Shown in pieces: positions 47,339-60,534 of a stretch of DNA of 64,000 nucleotides. A program made the translations under genes and the position numbers. This stretch comes from Archilochus colubris. Taxonomy: Eukaryota; Chordata; Aves; Apodiformes; Trochilidae. The stretch's first letter is position 1; each line of letters begins with the position of its first letter. Under the pieces are notes generated by a model. The model made no database searches. It was not told where the DNA came from and saw only the letters and a program-made list of their open reading frames with translations. The stretch is from the NCBI GenBank assembly GCA_023079485.1, contig CM041115.1, forward strand, positions 42,356,305-42,420,304, in the 5' to 3' direction.

Positions 47339-50320
47339 AGAGCTATCATTTCCTATAATTCCTTAACCTGTGAAAAGCCTGCAAACACAGGTAATTTTGG
47401 CTGCATGTATCATTGCTACCGTGTATGTCAGTGAGACTTGCTGTGTGTCTCCTACTGCTAGGAAGGAGTAAGGAGACTGTGCCTCATAGTCAATGTAGGA
47501 AATTAATCCACTGCTGCCCAACAGCAGCTTTGCCTTCCATATCATAGGTGTTCATGTAACTCAGGCTGTGCATCAGGGAGTGCAGATCCATGTGGAGATG
47601 CATGTCCCTCCCAGAACATCAGTATAAAGGACATTTTCCTCTGCCATGCCATAAAGGCACTGCATCCTGGTGGCCATTATAATACATAGAAACAGTTACT
47701 CACCTTTAATTATATGTGCACATATGAATGGACTTATTCTAAAATATTTTCAGTATTTCCATTATGAGTTTTGAAAATGCAAACATGTTTTATAACATGT
47801 AAAAAATGTTTTATGGTTATAAAATGTAAAAATATAAATTAAAATGAGATGTTGAATGTTTCCCATAAAAAATGAGGACAATTTTTATGGATGCAATATG
47901 GCAGAATATATTAAGATAATTGACTTATGTTCATTTCAAGTTTTTGTAATTTCTCAGCATGACCTCTGTTTCATGAATAGCAGAACAATCAAAAATTTAT
48001 TCATTTATAAACTGGAGACAGTTTCATCTTTCCTTAGAAAACTTATGTAATGTGAGTTGGTTTGTATGTTGATTGATGGCAATTATAATAATTTCCTCTA
48101 CTTAAGTCAAACACTCTGACTCAAATATTTCAGGACAGTCACAAGGTTTCTGGTTTTTTGATAGCTTTCTGATCAAGTGATTTTTTTTTTTTTCATTTTT
48201 TTCCTTCACATAAGTAAAATGGTTTCCAGGATGCAACAGCTGTCAGTTACTGGGAATAAACAGGAAGATGGTGTGTTCATAGAACTACAGAAAAAGCTGA
48301 AAAGGAAAATTTAAGTGCAAGTTTTGTAAAAATAGTGAGGCAGAAAATAGATTGGGGTACAGACAAGAAATAACATATCAGTCAAAGCTAAGCATAGGAG
48401 ACATGAGCTTCCACAATACAAGATCAGGTATGTTCTTCCCTAAATTTTGTGACTTCAACAGTTACTTCTGATTTTGGCCAGGACAGCAGACAGATATTTT
48501 CTAGAGATCATACATTTAAGTGAGTCTTTACAAGTTTCTCTTAATGCTTGGAAAAAGTGAAAATAAAACTGTCTTGGTAGAGGCAAGAGGTGGTAGATGG
48601 GCTTCAAGGAAGTGTCCTAGGAAAGAAGGGGAAAACTTCTCAGTTGAACACTATAACTTGGCCATTTTATTCTCAAGTAAACTAATTTTCTTCATATTTA
48701 TAATTTCAGCTCAATACAATCTATTTCTCTGTAGTGTAAAGTAAGTCAATCCTTTGTACTTAGTATAAGTATGAATTATATGCTGGATGTTCATTTTAAG
48801 TCTTCATCAAGTCAGGATATTACAAGTGTTTTTCAAGACATCCTGTGTGGATACATTTGTCTACTGGCTTCTGATGGTGTCTTTTCTCTATTTGATATAA
48901 AAGCAAGGGGTTGTTCCCTTCAATTACTAAGAATGACAAGATTTGACAAGTAAAATTAGACTACAAAGCATTATTGACAATACTATGCAAATTGACAGAA
49001 AGGCATTTCCGGAATTTGACTAACACCTCAGAAAGAATATCTGTTACATATATGACACACAACATTTAAGAAAAATTATTCATTTGCATTCAAAGTATCT
49101 ATTTCATTATTTTATTTGAAGCTTATTCTTATTTTTTTTTTGAGATAAGAGTACTCAAATTTCATAACATTAAAGAAGAAAGAACAGCCTGAAATAATCC
49201 ATTTTAATGGAAAAAAAGTAATGATCTTTGCTAGTTTGAACAACGCACTGGGATATCTGCTAACTTCAGTTATATCCTCATAGTAATAACTTGATAGACA
49301 GTATTTTATTCTTGATTTACAATCTATGGAACACAATGTTCATAAAGCAGTACCATCATTATTAAGCCAGATGCTTCATTGATACTCTTATGGATTAGAA
49401 CTTGTGTGAACAAAGAATAGACAAAGACATTTTACTCTTATGTGCTGGACGAGAAATAAGGGATCATCCAATTTTCCAAGACATGATTCTCCTATCTCTC
49501 AGTAGTACTGTTCTATCAAGATATTTAGATATTCACAGTAGGTTAATATGGGCCATTTTCACCTGACAACAGCATTAGCCCTTAGCAACATTACGTGTGG
49601 ATTCAGACCACTAGTAACAGAGAGCCAAAATAGAAGATCATGCTGTAGAAACCTATGGATGATGTGTGTCAGGAATTTTCAGGTATTATTTCACTGTAGC
49701 AACAATCTTGTTTCATTTCCTAGCAACTTTGAATATAAACTCAGTTTTGGTTTTCTGTTCAAAATTGCCTTTTCGGAACAACTAGGAGGATACCCTTGTT
49801 AACTTAAATGAAATCCAGTGTTTCACTTATTGCTAGCTTAAAATAAAAGACAGAACTCAATAATTCACAGTAGTGTTCTGGGTATATGCAGTTTGTCCTG
49901 TCTTGTCCTGTCTTAAGAATTATGAAAATTAAGATGGTAGAACTGTATTCTAGTGTTTTTCTTTTACTTCTTTATACCTACTTGTATACAGCCATTATTT
50001 CACAAATTTTTATTGGTATTACAAAGGTACAGGAATCGTTGCTTTCATCCATCAAGCTTCTTGCATCTTGTCTGAGCAAGATTTTATCTCATTTGATATC
50101 AAAGGCCTACATATTCTTCAGCTGGAATCTTGGAGGAGAAGATACTTTGTCCCTAATGGGACTAGGAAGTTTTCACTGTTGTTATAGTGCTGTTCATATG
50201 TGTCCTATCTACTTATCTATTCATACAAAACTATAAGCTATAAGAGTTCAGTAATTCTCTCATGACTAACATCTCTTTTGATTGTGGCTATATTTCAGCA
50301 ATTTTTATGTAGTGCAATGT

Positions 50321-50356
50321 ATACTTATCTTGTAGTGGATACTTATCTAGCAGTGG
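50321..50356 (+). repeat. 18-bp tandem duplication
   Basis: ATACTTATCTTGTAGTGG is followed directly by ATACTTATCTAGCAGTGG, with two differences. Confidence 0.85.
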
Positions 50357-50683
50357 ATCTTCAGTGTGTTATGTATGATATTGCATAATTTTCATTTTCT
50401 ACTAGTAACTAACTATACTTAAATTATTCAACTCTGATTTTCTTTTTTCTGTTTAAAGAGACTTCTGTAGTCTGTATTTGAATATTTAAAGAAATACGAT
50501 TCCACATTGCATTCTTAAGAGAGAGTAATTGACATTTCTTTCAAACATATTTGTGAATACCATATAATTAAAACAAGAAAAGGAAATATGGAAATGGAAG
50601 GTAATGTGAATGGTTACAGAGCTTGCTCGTTCTATTTGCATACTCTGGTTGTTTTGTTTCCTTATTCCTTTGCAATAACAAAC

Positions 50684-50740
50684 AGTAGATAGACAGATAG
50701 ACAGACAGACAGAGGGATAGACAGATACATATATACATAC
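50684..50740 (+). repeat. (ATAG/ACAG)n microsatellite
   Basis: Tetranucleotide units AGAT, AGAC and ATAC run for about 55 bases. Open frames across it on the minus strand owe their length to the repeat. Confidence 0.9.
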
Positions 50741-52207
50741 AAACATAAATATTTAAGATCATAGTTAATGATCTGCACAGGATATGAACTTTGGACTGTT
50801 TTTTTCAGTTTGTAGTGTTGAGTTTTGCTTACAGAACACTGATAGATTTAATATGGGTTTTTTAAACAAGGAAATAATTTTATATTCTCAGAGTATGCCT
50901 TCTCATAGGAAAGCAAAATACAGTGTCACTGATAAGTGGTTTGAAGTAAATAAATAATCTAACCCGCAGATGCAGTAACTTTTCACAATGTTTTATTATC
51001 TTTAATTATGTGACTTCTGGCTTGCCCACACACTAAGCAATGTTATTCCTCTTACCTCACCATGAAGCACTGCTCTGTTTTTAGATCTTATCTATGGAGG
51101 TTCTTTTATACACCATACACATTGAAAAGGTACACAATACTTTTCTGCATATGCAGTCATTTTGACATATCCTTTCTGTATCATCAACCAGACACTGAGG
51201 GCCTTGCTTATTGTTATCATAGGCATGCTTCAAAATATCTTCATTTCCCACAGTCATCTCCACTTAGCTAGACTCAATTTCAGATTATTAAAAACAAGGT
51301 CCTCTTGATATTAAAATAGCCTCATAGCAGCAAGAAGCTACAGCACAGGAAAAAAAACCTCGAATTCTTTTCTTAATTAAATTGTTTGAATAAGAAAATA
51401 TATAACACATTTTGGTTAAATAAATTACATGTTACCAGTAGTATTATACATTAGTGACTTGTGTTCTCTTCTTGTCCTAATCTTTTCGAGGTATGGAATT
51501 CTGTTAGTGTATCAGTGTATTTCTTGTATGATGGCTCTGTCTATGTATACAGTGATAATAGATCTGGTTGCATCTTGTGTTCATCTCACCACATGATCAC
51601 ATTTTTCATATGAATATACCTCATATATCAACCCATAAAATTATACACTCATAAAGATACATTCTCAGATATACGCAACCTTTAGATAGTAAGAAACAGT
51701 CAACATATTGTGAAATCTGACCTCAGGAATTCCTCATGAAAAAAGAGAAGTTATATCTTACTTGTCTAGTTATATTTTACTACCATTTAACTTTCTGTCT
51801 CCTCTATTCTTTCTATAAGCACATCACATTCAGTTTAGATTCAGAGTAACAGAAGTACAAACTTTGCGTGTTGATATTTTAATGAGAGTCAAGCAAAAGA
51901 TGTCATGTATTCCCTTCTCTGGGTATAAAGACAGATTATGATGCAGTTAAACAGGAGAAAAAAAAATGGGATAGGTGCTGGAGCATAAGTTACAGAACTA
52001 AGAGAGGCCTCATCAAAAATATATTTTGATTAATTTATCTTTCAAAAAATATCCACAATAAGTAATACTGGATGGATGAATAATTATTTTATCCATTTTG
52101 GGAAAACAGGTACAACTTTTTTAAGGATTAGTAGGGAAGAACAAGAAACACTGGCTGAACAGAGACTTCTGGAATGTTTGTGTGATATCAAATAGTTTTG
52201 GAAAAAA

Positions 52208-52280
52208 TCTTAATTGAATTAATTTAGAATTAATTCATTAACTTTAAAAATAATTTAATTTAGATTTAAATTAAAGTTGA
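52208..52280. repeat. AT-only inverted repeats
   Basis: The stretch contains a 9-bp perfect hairpin (TTTAATTTA, loop GATT, TAAATTAAA at 52254-52275) and the near-palindrome GAATTAATTTAGAATTAATTC beside it. It is almost pure A/T. Confidence 0.75.
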
Positions 52281-53617
52281 GTAAAATTCATTTATTGCAT
52301 TCATTAAATTTGGAGGCCTGTTTTATGGCCTCTCTACAACAACAGAAATATGCTGGATATTGTAATTCAGATTTTAAAAAGCAGTTAGTGTGTTTTCTAG
52401 TGAAAGATGAAAGAGTAAAATGCTGATATAAATATGGTGATGTCAAGACAAGAACTTAAATCAGGGTACAGAGCTATATTTCTGTACGTATTTGCAGTTG
52501 TTAATAATTCCCCAATTAGGAGGAGTATTCAAAAATAGTCTAAGATTCCTCTTGATTATAGCCAGATTTGTGGAGGATTATCACACCACAGAATAACCCA
52601 CTAAGAAGATTCAGAAGAACATAAAACTTCCAGATTACTGGAAGCTTATTTTTAAATGAGAGGTATGGCCAATGTATTTTTTTGGGATAATTAACCAAAA
52701 CAATAACATTTCATTAAGTGGAAAATTCTTCAGTTTTCTACACAAGTCAAGAGAACAAGTAGTTGCTGTAAAATGTTTACAGACATTGTTGTTTAGTACA
52801 ATGTACCCTAGGAGACTTATGGTTTTGCATGTCAGTGATCAGATGGTAGCTAACATGAATTAAATTACTTTTTCTGGAGCAGATACACTCTTATGCAGTG
52901 TGTGTTGCTGTTGTTAATCATTTATTGACTGAACACTCCTGTGCAGAGGAACTGTCCAATATACATAGAGAAAAATTAAAACTTGTTCCTGCAAACACTT
53001 AAGCATCTGCTTGTTTTGTCATGACTAAGGATCTCTTTTCAATTTTAACAGGCTTGCTGATATGTATAGACTTCAGTGTTCATAAATGTTTCATAAAATT
53101 TCTGAATATAACTATTGAGAAAGACTATGATCTGAATGAATGGTGCATTTATCTTCTCCTGGCCCTCAGTGAAAGGGTGAATTTGCATTAAGTAAACTGT
53201 TTGTTCTGCAGAAATATAAAAAAGTCAGTTGCTGGAGTCCATAATTGTTATAATTATGGAAAAAAACATTATACTGTCTTAATGACTCAGAGGAAATACT
53301 ATACCAAGAACAAGTGGAACAATATACAGAGGTGAAATACCTCTAAAATTGGTGGTTAAAACAGGTATTATTGCTGCTAGTACTAGACTACAGTAGTAGA
53401 ATTTGGTGCAGTGCTTTTGAGTAAATTATTGATTGAAGAGAAAATGCATCTTTAGACTTTTACATGATATATATATAACAAAACAAATAAAGATTGACAG
53501 AAAATATTAGAGTATCATCTTTTAGTGCAAGATTGCCATTGAAAGAGTAAAGGAGGTAAGTGAGTTAGAAAGACGATGACAGAAGACAGGTACCTTGATG
53601 CTGAAGACAGAATCTGG

Positions 53618-53692
53618 TTGTTTGTTTAGGTTTTTTGTTTGTTTGTTTTTAAAACCCCCAAAACATCAAAAAAACCCAAACAAACAAACATA
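53618..53692. repeat. GTTT/AAAC inverted repeat next to CR1 tip
   Basis: GTTTGTTTGTTT near 53637-53648 is the exact reverse complement of AAACAAACAAAC near 53679-53690. Around the cores the arms extend imperfectly (AGGTTTTTT / AAAAAAACCC). The right arm ends about 25 bases before a CR1 3' tip. Confidence 0.8.
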
Positions 53693-53716
53693 AAAAACAT
53701 ATGCAAAAGGGTATTT

Positions 53717-54056
53717 TCATAGAATTACAGAATCAAACTATCATGTAATCATTGAGTGTTTCATGTTCGAAGCAGCCTTTAAAGGACACCTAGTTCAACT
53801 TCTGTGCAACAAGCAAGGACATCTTTAAGCAGATCAGTCTGCTCAGAGCAACAAATCCAGACCCATCTTGAGTGTGTCTAGGGATGGCTCTTCTATCACC
53901 TCTCTGAGCAACTTGTGCCAGTATTTCATCACCCTCAGTGTAAAACAATTCTTCCTTATATCTTCTGTTAAAAATCTATCCTATTCCAGTTGAAAATCAT
54001 TACCCCTTGCACTATCATTACAGGTCCTGCTTAAAACTTTCTCATCTTTCTTACAA
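53717..54056 (-). mobile_element. CR1 3' end, reverse strand
   Basis: It starts TCATAGAATTACAGAATC (reversed terminal octamers) and continues with CR1 tail sequence, including TGCAACAAGCAAGGACATCT and CAACTTGTGCCAGTATTTCA, to about 54056 (CTCATCTTTCTTAC). About 340 bases, 5'-truncated. Confidence 0.9.
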
Positions 54057-54799
54057 TTCCTTTCTTATTTTACAGAGAGTGGAAGAAAGAGAAAAGAATA
54101 GAAAGCCTGAGCAATTCAAAGCCAAGTAGTGTTTTTAAAATGTTAGTTTCCATGACTATAGAGAGGGAGAGAACTACTGAAACATGAGATGTAGAGATGG
54201 AGCAAAGACTGATGAATGATAAAGACAACACATCATGTAATTTTTACTGGAAGAATTTTTATGAAGTAAACACCCAAAGAGTAAGTTCTGACTGAACTTC
54301 TAGAGCAGTGGAAGTCTCCAAGAAGAGTTGAACTGGTGCTGTGAAACTGTCCTGACAAATAGAACAAGAAATTTTCTCAGAGCAGAAAAACAATATTTTA
54401 TTTCTGCAATGGCAACATATTTAATGTACTTTTCTGGAAATATGTCTTTACATTGAACTATTTTTTAAAACACTTGAATTACTTATTTTTGGATTTTGGA
54501 AATACATGTCCTAAATTATCTTAGAGCTCAGTGACATTCCTTTGCTCAATATATTTAACACTCAGTTGGACACTTGTATTGAGTGCTTACTGAAAGACCT
54601 AAACCATATATAATTTGTATCTTTTACCTTGTCAGTAGAGCTTCACTTTGACAATTAGGTTGTGAATAATTATTCATCTAAGTATTTTCAAAATCTCCCC
54701 TCTACGTTAGCATGTGGGAGGTATTTTGGGGTCAACTTTTTTCTCTCTTTTATTAAACTTACTGATGAAAGGAACAATGAGAGAAGCTATTATTTATTT
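54057..54799. other. Non-coding stretch between two CR1 ends
   Basis: About 740 bases without a recognised feature. Confidence 0.5.
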
Positions 54800-54988
54800 T
54801 ACAATGAGATACCCCAGAGAGGTGGTAGAAGCCCCAGCCCTGGAAACATTCAAGGTCAGGTTGGATGGGGCTACGAACAACCTGACCTAGTTGAATATGT
54901 CCCTGCTCACTGCATGAGGAGTGTGAGCCAGATCGCCTTTAAAGGTTCTTTCCAACTCAAGCCATTCTATGAGTCTATGATTCTGTAA
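54800..54988 (+). mobile_element. CR1 3' end, forward strand
   Basis: CCCAGAGAGGTGGTAGAAGC, then a block with GGTTGGATGGGGCTACGAAC, ending TTCTATGAGTCTATGATTCT. This is the last 190 bases or so of a CR1 of the ATTCTATG-ending type. The open frame 54662-54988 reads into it by chance. Confidence 0.9.
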
Positions 54989-55794
54989 TTATACATTTCA
55001 CTAAAGCAGCTGGAAGCATGTGGTGAGAGAGTAGAAACAACAATGAAATTAAAACCAGATGTAATGTTAATTTTTTTGACCTTTGGATTTTGTATGAATT
55101 CACTATTTTACCATTCTTGACAGACATTTTCTTCTCTAGCAAGCATCAATTAAATATTTCTGTGAAGAACAACTTCTGAATGTTCTCTTTTTAAGGATTT
55201 CACATAAGTCTAATGTCATTTCATAATAAATAAATAAACAACATTATAAGAGAACAGGCAAAATGTAGAATATCAAAATCTTAATACCAGTTTACAATAT
55301 TACTTCCTTAGATATCTTAGGAAATACAGTAGAAGTAGTGTGGGCACAGAAATCTTTTACAAACCAGAAGTAGGTACAGAGCCAGATTAAAATGAACAAG
55401 CAGGAAGCTGTTTTGTTGACTTTGGCATGGCACAGAAGCTTCTATCCAAAATGAACCAAACAGAACAAAAAATCTGTTGATGGCTGCATTGCCTCTTCTT
55501 GGGCCCTGGGGTACATGCTACACAGAGAACAGTTGCTTGGATTTGCTCCTCTTGATTAGTTTCTTTCCATTTTTGTGGCTGTTTTTGCAGCTCCATATAT
55601 TGAATGAAAATTGACTTGAGTCATATATCTTCTGTTCGTTTTTCTTCAGCCAGCAATGTCATTTCAGTATGGGAAAATGCAGTATGGTATATATAGGATG
55701 TATCTGTTGTTTCTATGTAACTGTTGTTTCTCAGCTATGGGCAAGGTTGCAGCCCAAAGTCTAGCAGGATGAGGTATGCCTAAATATACCCATC

Positions 55795-55823
55795 TTTCAC
55801 TCTCCTGTGATAGGAGAGTGAAA
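55795..55823. repeat. Perfect 12-bp hairpin, 5-base loop
   Basis: TTTCACTCTCCT and AGGAGAGTGAAA are exact reverse complements separated by GTGAT. Confidence 0.92.
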
Positions 55824-56812
55824 ACAGACAGGGAAGACAGAAATAACCTGTGTCTGACATAAATCTACAAGTATCAGTGGCCTTCTGCAAGAATAAAACC
55901 CTGCCAATTCCACTTCTCTGCACTAGCTTTTAGCATTTACTGACCAGGTTTCTATTCTTTAAATTTTAGAGTTTGAAACCTATTAGCATTCACTTAAGAA
56001 AACTATAACTGTCTGCTTGCTTCTTTGTAAAATATATGAAGTAGAGGATTTGTTAAACCAAAGAATTTTATAGGTCCACAACTGTGTCCAGTAATAATAA
56101 CCAAACATTAAATAACAGCTTTCCTCTCTACCAAGGTTCTTGTAAAACTGACTAGGAAACACTAAAAACTTTGGTAGTCTTTAAAAAATATTTATCTTCC
56201 TGCACACTATGACACTGAGTATCCATTTCTACACAAGGAAGAAGATACATTTTTTGTTTTTATATCTCATTATTGGAGGGACGTTTTCTGTATTTGGTAT
56301 TTTATGTATTTACTATTGTATATACTGAAACCAGAGATTGTATGAGAGATGTCCTTTCAAATTGTAATAAATTTCTTTGCTGCTAGGAATTAAATATTCA
56401 ATACACACGATACTCCCTTCATACAGCTTCAAAATTAGAAAGAAAAATTAATCCTGGTTGTGACAATTTTTAGCTTAAACCTTTTAAAAGAATAACATCT
56501 TATGCATTGCACAAAGTTTTATTTTGCCTCTTTCTTTTTCCTTAGGTGAGAAATTCCGTGGACAACAACAAAATCTACTAAGATCCCAAGTAAGATTTCA
56601 CATACAGTTACTTTCTCAGTGTTAACTGTTACAGGTTTTTGCAATAGTAGTTATTTCTTTCCAAAAGGCTTACCACTTCTTTTGGCTCTGGTTTTGTGAT
56701 ATTAACCACAACCTTCCTTCTATTTGCCAATAATTATTACATCTTGGAAAGCGTATCCCTTTTAAAATTCTAAGAGGTTCTTCTTGTCAGAAAACAGAAT
56801 CAGTAGATTCTC

Positions 56813-56832
56813 TGGGATCAGCTGGGATCAGT
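56813..56832 (+). repeat. 10-bp tandem duplication
   Basis: TGGGATCAGC is followed directly by TGGGATCAGT. Confidence 0.8.
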
Positions 56833-59656
56833 AGGTTGTACAATAAAATTTTGTATATATTTTCTATGTTGCATGACTGAGATCTTAATTCAGATGTTGC
56901 TGTGTTAAAATAAAAGAGGCCCTTACAGCTGTGGTGCAATTCCCAAGGTGTGCTATTTATAATGCTATAAATTACATTCTGTTTTGTGTGGTATCTCACA
57001 CTAGCCTTTGTCCAGTAAGTGATACTCAGCTGTAAAGGAGAAGGCTAGAAGGCAGTGCACTATTACCAAATGTTCTAGAATCTGGAGCTGTATGGAAAAG
57101 ATATATCAAATCTTTAATACTTTTTCTGCCTACTTTGTACAAGGTAGTATGACTGTTAGGCACATACAACCTCGTCTATCTCTTGGTGATGAGTAAGGCA
57201 GGGTGTTAATTTCATGGGTGTGAGATAGATTAGTACCTAGTGAGAAAACACCTTCTGGCTAGTGAAGCACCCCAGAAAGTGCAATTATTTCACATCTGTT
57301 CAGTTTGGCAACTTGTAATACATTCTACATATTACAGAATATATGTATTAGAATCTGTGGGAATTTTCGGTTTGGTGATCATATCATGGAACAGTTAAAT
57401 CATTTCTGTGTTTAAGAGGACCCTTCAAATGTCATACATTAACCCCCTGTGTTTAACATATTGGTTATAGAGCTAAAAAAGGTGGTGAAAAATTGTATCA
57501 AATTTTCATGAAGTTATTAAGCTCATTAGAGAAGTAAATCTTCTTCATTGCAGAGAAAGACAGAAGAATCCTAAGACTGAATGAATGGAAACAAAATTGC
57601 TAGGTGAAATTCAGCATGCAGTAAATGTGAAGTGATGTTCCCTGAGAAAAACAGTCATAAATATCACAAACATCCACAATTTGAAGGTGGTTAATTTCCA
57701 TTTAGAGTTAGATATTTAATCTCAAAAGTAAATAACAGTGGAAAAACAGGTTAATCAAAATAATAAGACACTTTTGCCTGAGTAATGACTATGCAGCTTG
57801 AATTGTTAAATCTGGAACAGAGATGAACTGAAGAAAAACCAAACAGAGGCTTAAAAAATCATTAATTAATTTTTTCTTCTAGTTAAAGAGCTATAGTCCA
57901 AAGTAAGAAGTGCAAGGTTCAGAATAAATACATCTTAAAGAGATTATGTGAAACTCCTTGCAAAAACTTATTCAGAATTCCAGACTTCCTGTAGTTTATA
58001 GGGAAAGCCAGAAAAAAAACTTGGAAGAAAAGTCCTGTAAAGCCGTAAACACACTAATACTCCCTCTGGGTTCAAAAAGTTCCTAAGGTGCAATTTTGTA
58101 CATATATACCCAGGGCTATTATTACTACATATGTGTTCTATTCTTACATTTCCCAGAATTTCCATTATTGTCAATATACACTCAATACCCCAGAGCAGCT
58201 ATTGTTTCACAAAGATGTTCATCCACTCTTGGTTTTATGGTATATGTTCTGGAATATGCTGTCAACTGGAATATAGCAAATAGAAATATAAATAGTGATT
58301 TAAATAAGCTACCAGACACATTCTAGGTTCTCTATTTTGATGTAATTTTATACTTTAATACAATCTCAACCTTTATTTAAAATGCAGTGGCATTACCAGA
58401 AGTTCAGAAAAGGCTTGGTGTCAGATATCAATTTCCAATAAGTTTCATTCTCGCTCAGTTAAATTGTTTTGGGTATTTAAAAAAAAAAATATATATCCTT
58501 TGTACTACCCCTAGTGGAGGGAGCTATTCTAAGTCATAGTCATGAAATCTCAGTAGTTTCTTCTTAGGCATTCCTCACTGAGATGTCTACACACAATAAT
58601 ACAGTGGGGAAAGTGTTAGAGATAAGCAGGAAACCTGGCCACACTAAGAAAGATTACTGTGACTTTACGAATAAAATAGAGCTTATGAACATGAGAGAGA
58701 GAAAATTAAAATGACAGTTTAACATAAATAAATTCCTAATTAAGACATCCTTCTGTGGTAAAAATTCAACTGATACTAAACTTCTGAATAAAAAAAGCAT
58801 TCTTTGAAGTCTTCTCTTTAAAATTTATGCATACTTTTCTAATTTTGGGGGGACATTTTTTTTATTTTTTTTTTCCTGTGAAATTAAGTGTTAAAAATCA
58901 CATTATGAAACTGCTGGACAAAGTAGGAGAAACTATTCTCACAACCATCCATACCTCTCTTGCTTTTTATTGTTATATTCCATATTGACACTAGCTAAGT
59001 AATTTCCTGTTCTTTCTGGTTTATGAGTTGAAAAAGGATTGATGAACTCACACATTACTACTGATAGGCAGGGGCTGTCTGTAGGCTGTGTTTATGTGCA
59101 AGAGGTGCTCATTAATAGCATCAACCCTGATTAGCAAAAGGAATTATTCAAAAATTTCCTCTCTCTGTCTAGGTCTCTTTATGTTTCAAGTCAGAAGGAA
59201 ACAATAGGGACAAGCACTGGAATATAGTGTCTAGAGCTAATTGAGTATCATATTTAAAGTGGGTTGTGGTTGCTTAGAAACATTTATAGCCTTTAACTGA
59301 AGCCTGATTATTAAATAGTCTGTAGGGCAATGTAGGACAACATATTTTTACAAGAGAAAGAATTACAGTGAAAGATGGTCTGTGGCTTAATTTTAAAGGG
59401 GAATATATTTACAAATAACATGTATTTTTTAAGCCAAATTAAACAATGTTATTGAACAAATTTTGAACAATGCTTGTGCCAGTGCAGTAAAATGAAACTT
59501 GGTGTCATGATGAATATGGGCCAACTTTCTGTTTATCACATAAAGCCCTCTGTTAATTCCAGCAGTAGTTATTTCTTCGTTGTGGCTGATCTTGAGAGCT
59601 GCAATTTTGTTATTATAATAAAGCACATACTATGTAGGAAGAAGCTGATTATGGAG

Positions 59657-59698
59657 ATCAAAGGACACTGAGATGTCTAAATTGCAGCAGCCTTTGAT
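59657..59698. promoter_or_regulatory. Inverted pair of TCF/LEF-like motifs (candidate)
   Basis: ATCAAAGG at 59657-59664 and its exact reverse complement CCTTTGAT at 59691-59698 lie 26 bases apart. ATCAAAG is the known core of TCF/LEF (and is similar to SOX) sites. This is a motif observation only, since such 8-mers also occur by chance. The surrounding 59480-59700 looks less repetitive than average. Confidence 0.3.
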
Positions 59699-60534
59699 TA
59701 TATAACAGTCGTACGAAAAAAAATATCTCACAGTGAGTGAATACTCAAAGTCTGAATTCTGCAGATGATATGGCTATCAGTACGTCCTTCACAGGTACTG
59801 GTATTTCCAATAAAGATGACTTATAAGTATCTGAAATAAATCTAATCTTTAACCAGCTGTACTTGCCTGTTGAAATCTCATTGTCTAATTATATATTTAA
59901 AACAAATCTAAATAATGCCTATCTCGTCATTTCTTTTGGGATACTCTAAGGCAACAGCATTAAGTATTTCTAAAGCAAGGCTCAGATTTCTCCATAATGC
60001 ATTGTTGAAATCTCAGGGAACTTTGATTCTCTAAGTAGTGTATTTCCAGTTCCTTGCTTCACAGAAAATTATGCATACTTATGTTCCAAATTATTCTGCT
60101 ATTTCCAATTACAAAAATTCTGTTCCAGTGAAAATTTATAGCTGTTAATACCCACTATAAAAAAAATGAGTGAGGGGAAGACCAGCTTAAACAATAAATC
60201 AGAAGTTTCCGTGTTCATGAAAACATACACTATCAGAGTTCAAACGTAAATGTAGTCATAAAAATATCATAATGTAAATGTAACCACAAAAAATAACAAA
60301 AAGAATTTTAAAATTCCAGCCTTCTTAGTTCTTATCTTGATAAGATACAATAAAAGCTGAAAAATATTGAGTGGGTTACTGATTAACACTAAACTTCTCT
60401 GCTCATTCTTGAGCTAAAATTCTATAGAAAAACCTAGTTTTCTGAGCCCTATGGACTTTTATTTCAAACTTCCCTCTGCCACCACTGACTGGTACTAACT
60501 CTACAGTGAAACACAGAAGTCATACCCGCCGTGT

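Larger units (their letters stand above)
46361..53716. other. Long AT-rich stretch, no gene recognised
   Basis: About 7.4 kb. Open frames do not exceed 116 codons (49886-50236 +), and none has a recognisable domain. It contains a 25-base A run, a weak CR1 tip, a tetranucleotide repeat and AT-rich inverted repeats, listed separately. Confidence 0.5.
54989..60534. other. AT-rich non-coding stretch
   Basis: About 5.5 kb with no recognised gene. The minus-strand frame 55387-55596 (69 codons) is charged and Cys-containing but not recognised. Contents listed separately are a 12-bp hairpin at 55795-55823 and a pair of TCF/LEF-like motifs near 59660-59700. Confidence 0.5.

Noticed and set aside
48270..48310. 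TCATAGAACTACAGAAAAAG as another reverse CR1 tip
   Set aside because: Only a short A-rich resemblance, and the following tail does not match well enough.
49886..50236. 116-codon forward frame with hydrophobic stretches
   Set aside because: Residue use (I, L, F, Y, S) is what AT-rich non-coding DNA gives. No motif was seen.
50486..50762. Two overlapping minus frames with Cys/Val/Ser-rich periodic sequence
   Set aside because: The periodicity comes from the (ATAG/ACAG) microsatellite, not from a protein.
55387..55596. 69-codon minus frame with Cys pairs, considered as a zinc-binding fragment
   Set aside because: The Cys spacing fits no known finger, and no flanking exon or second frame supports it.
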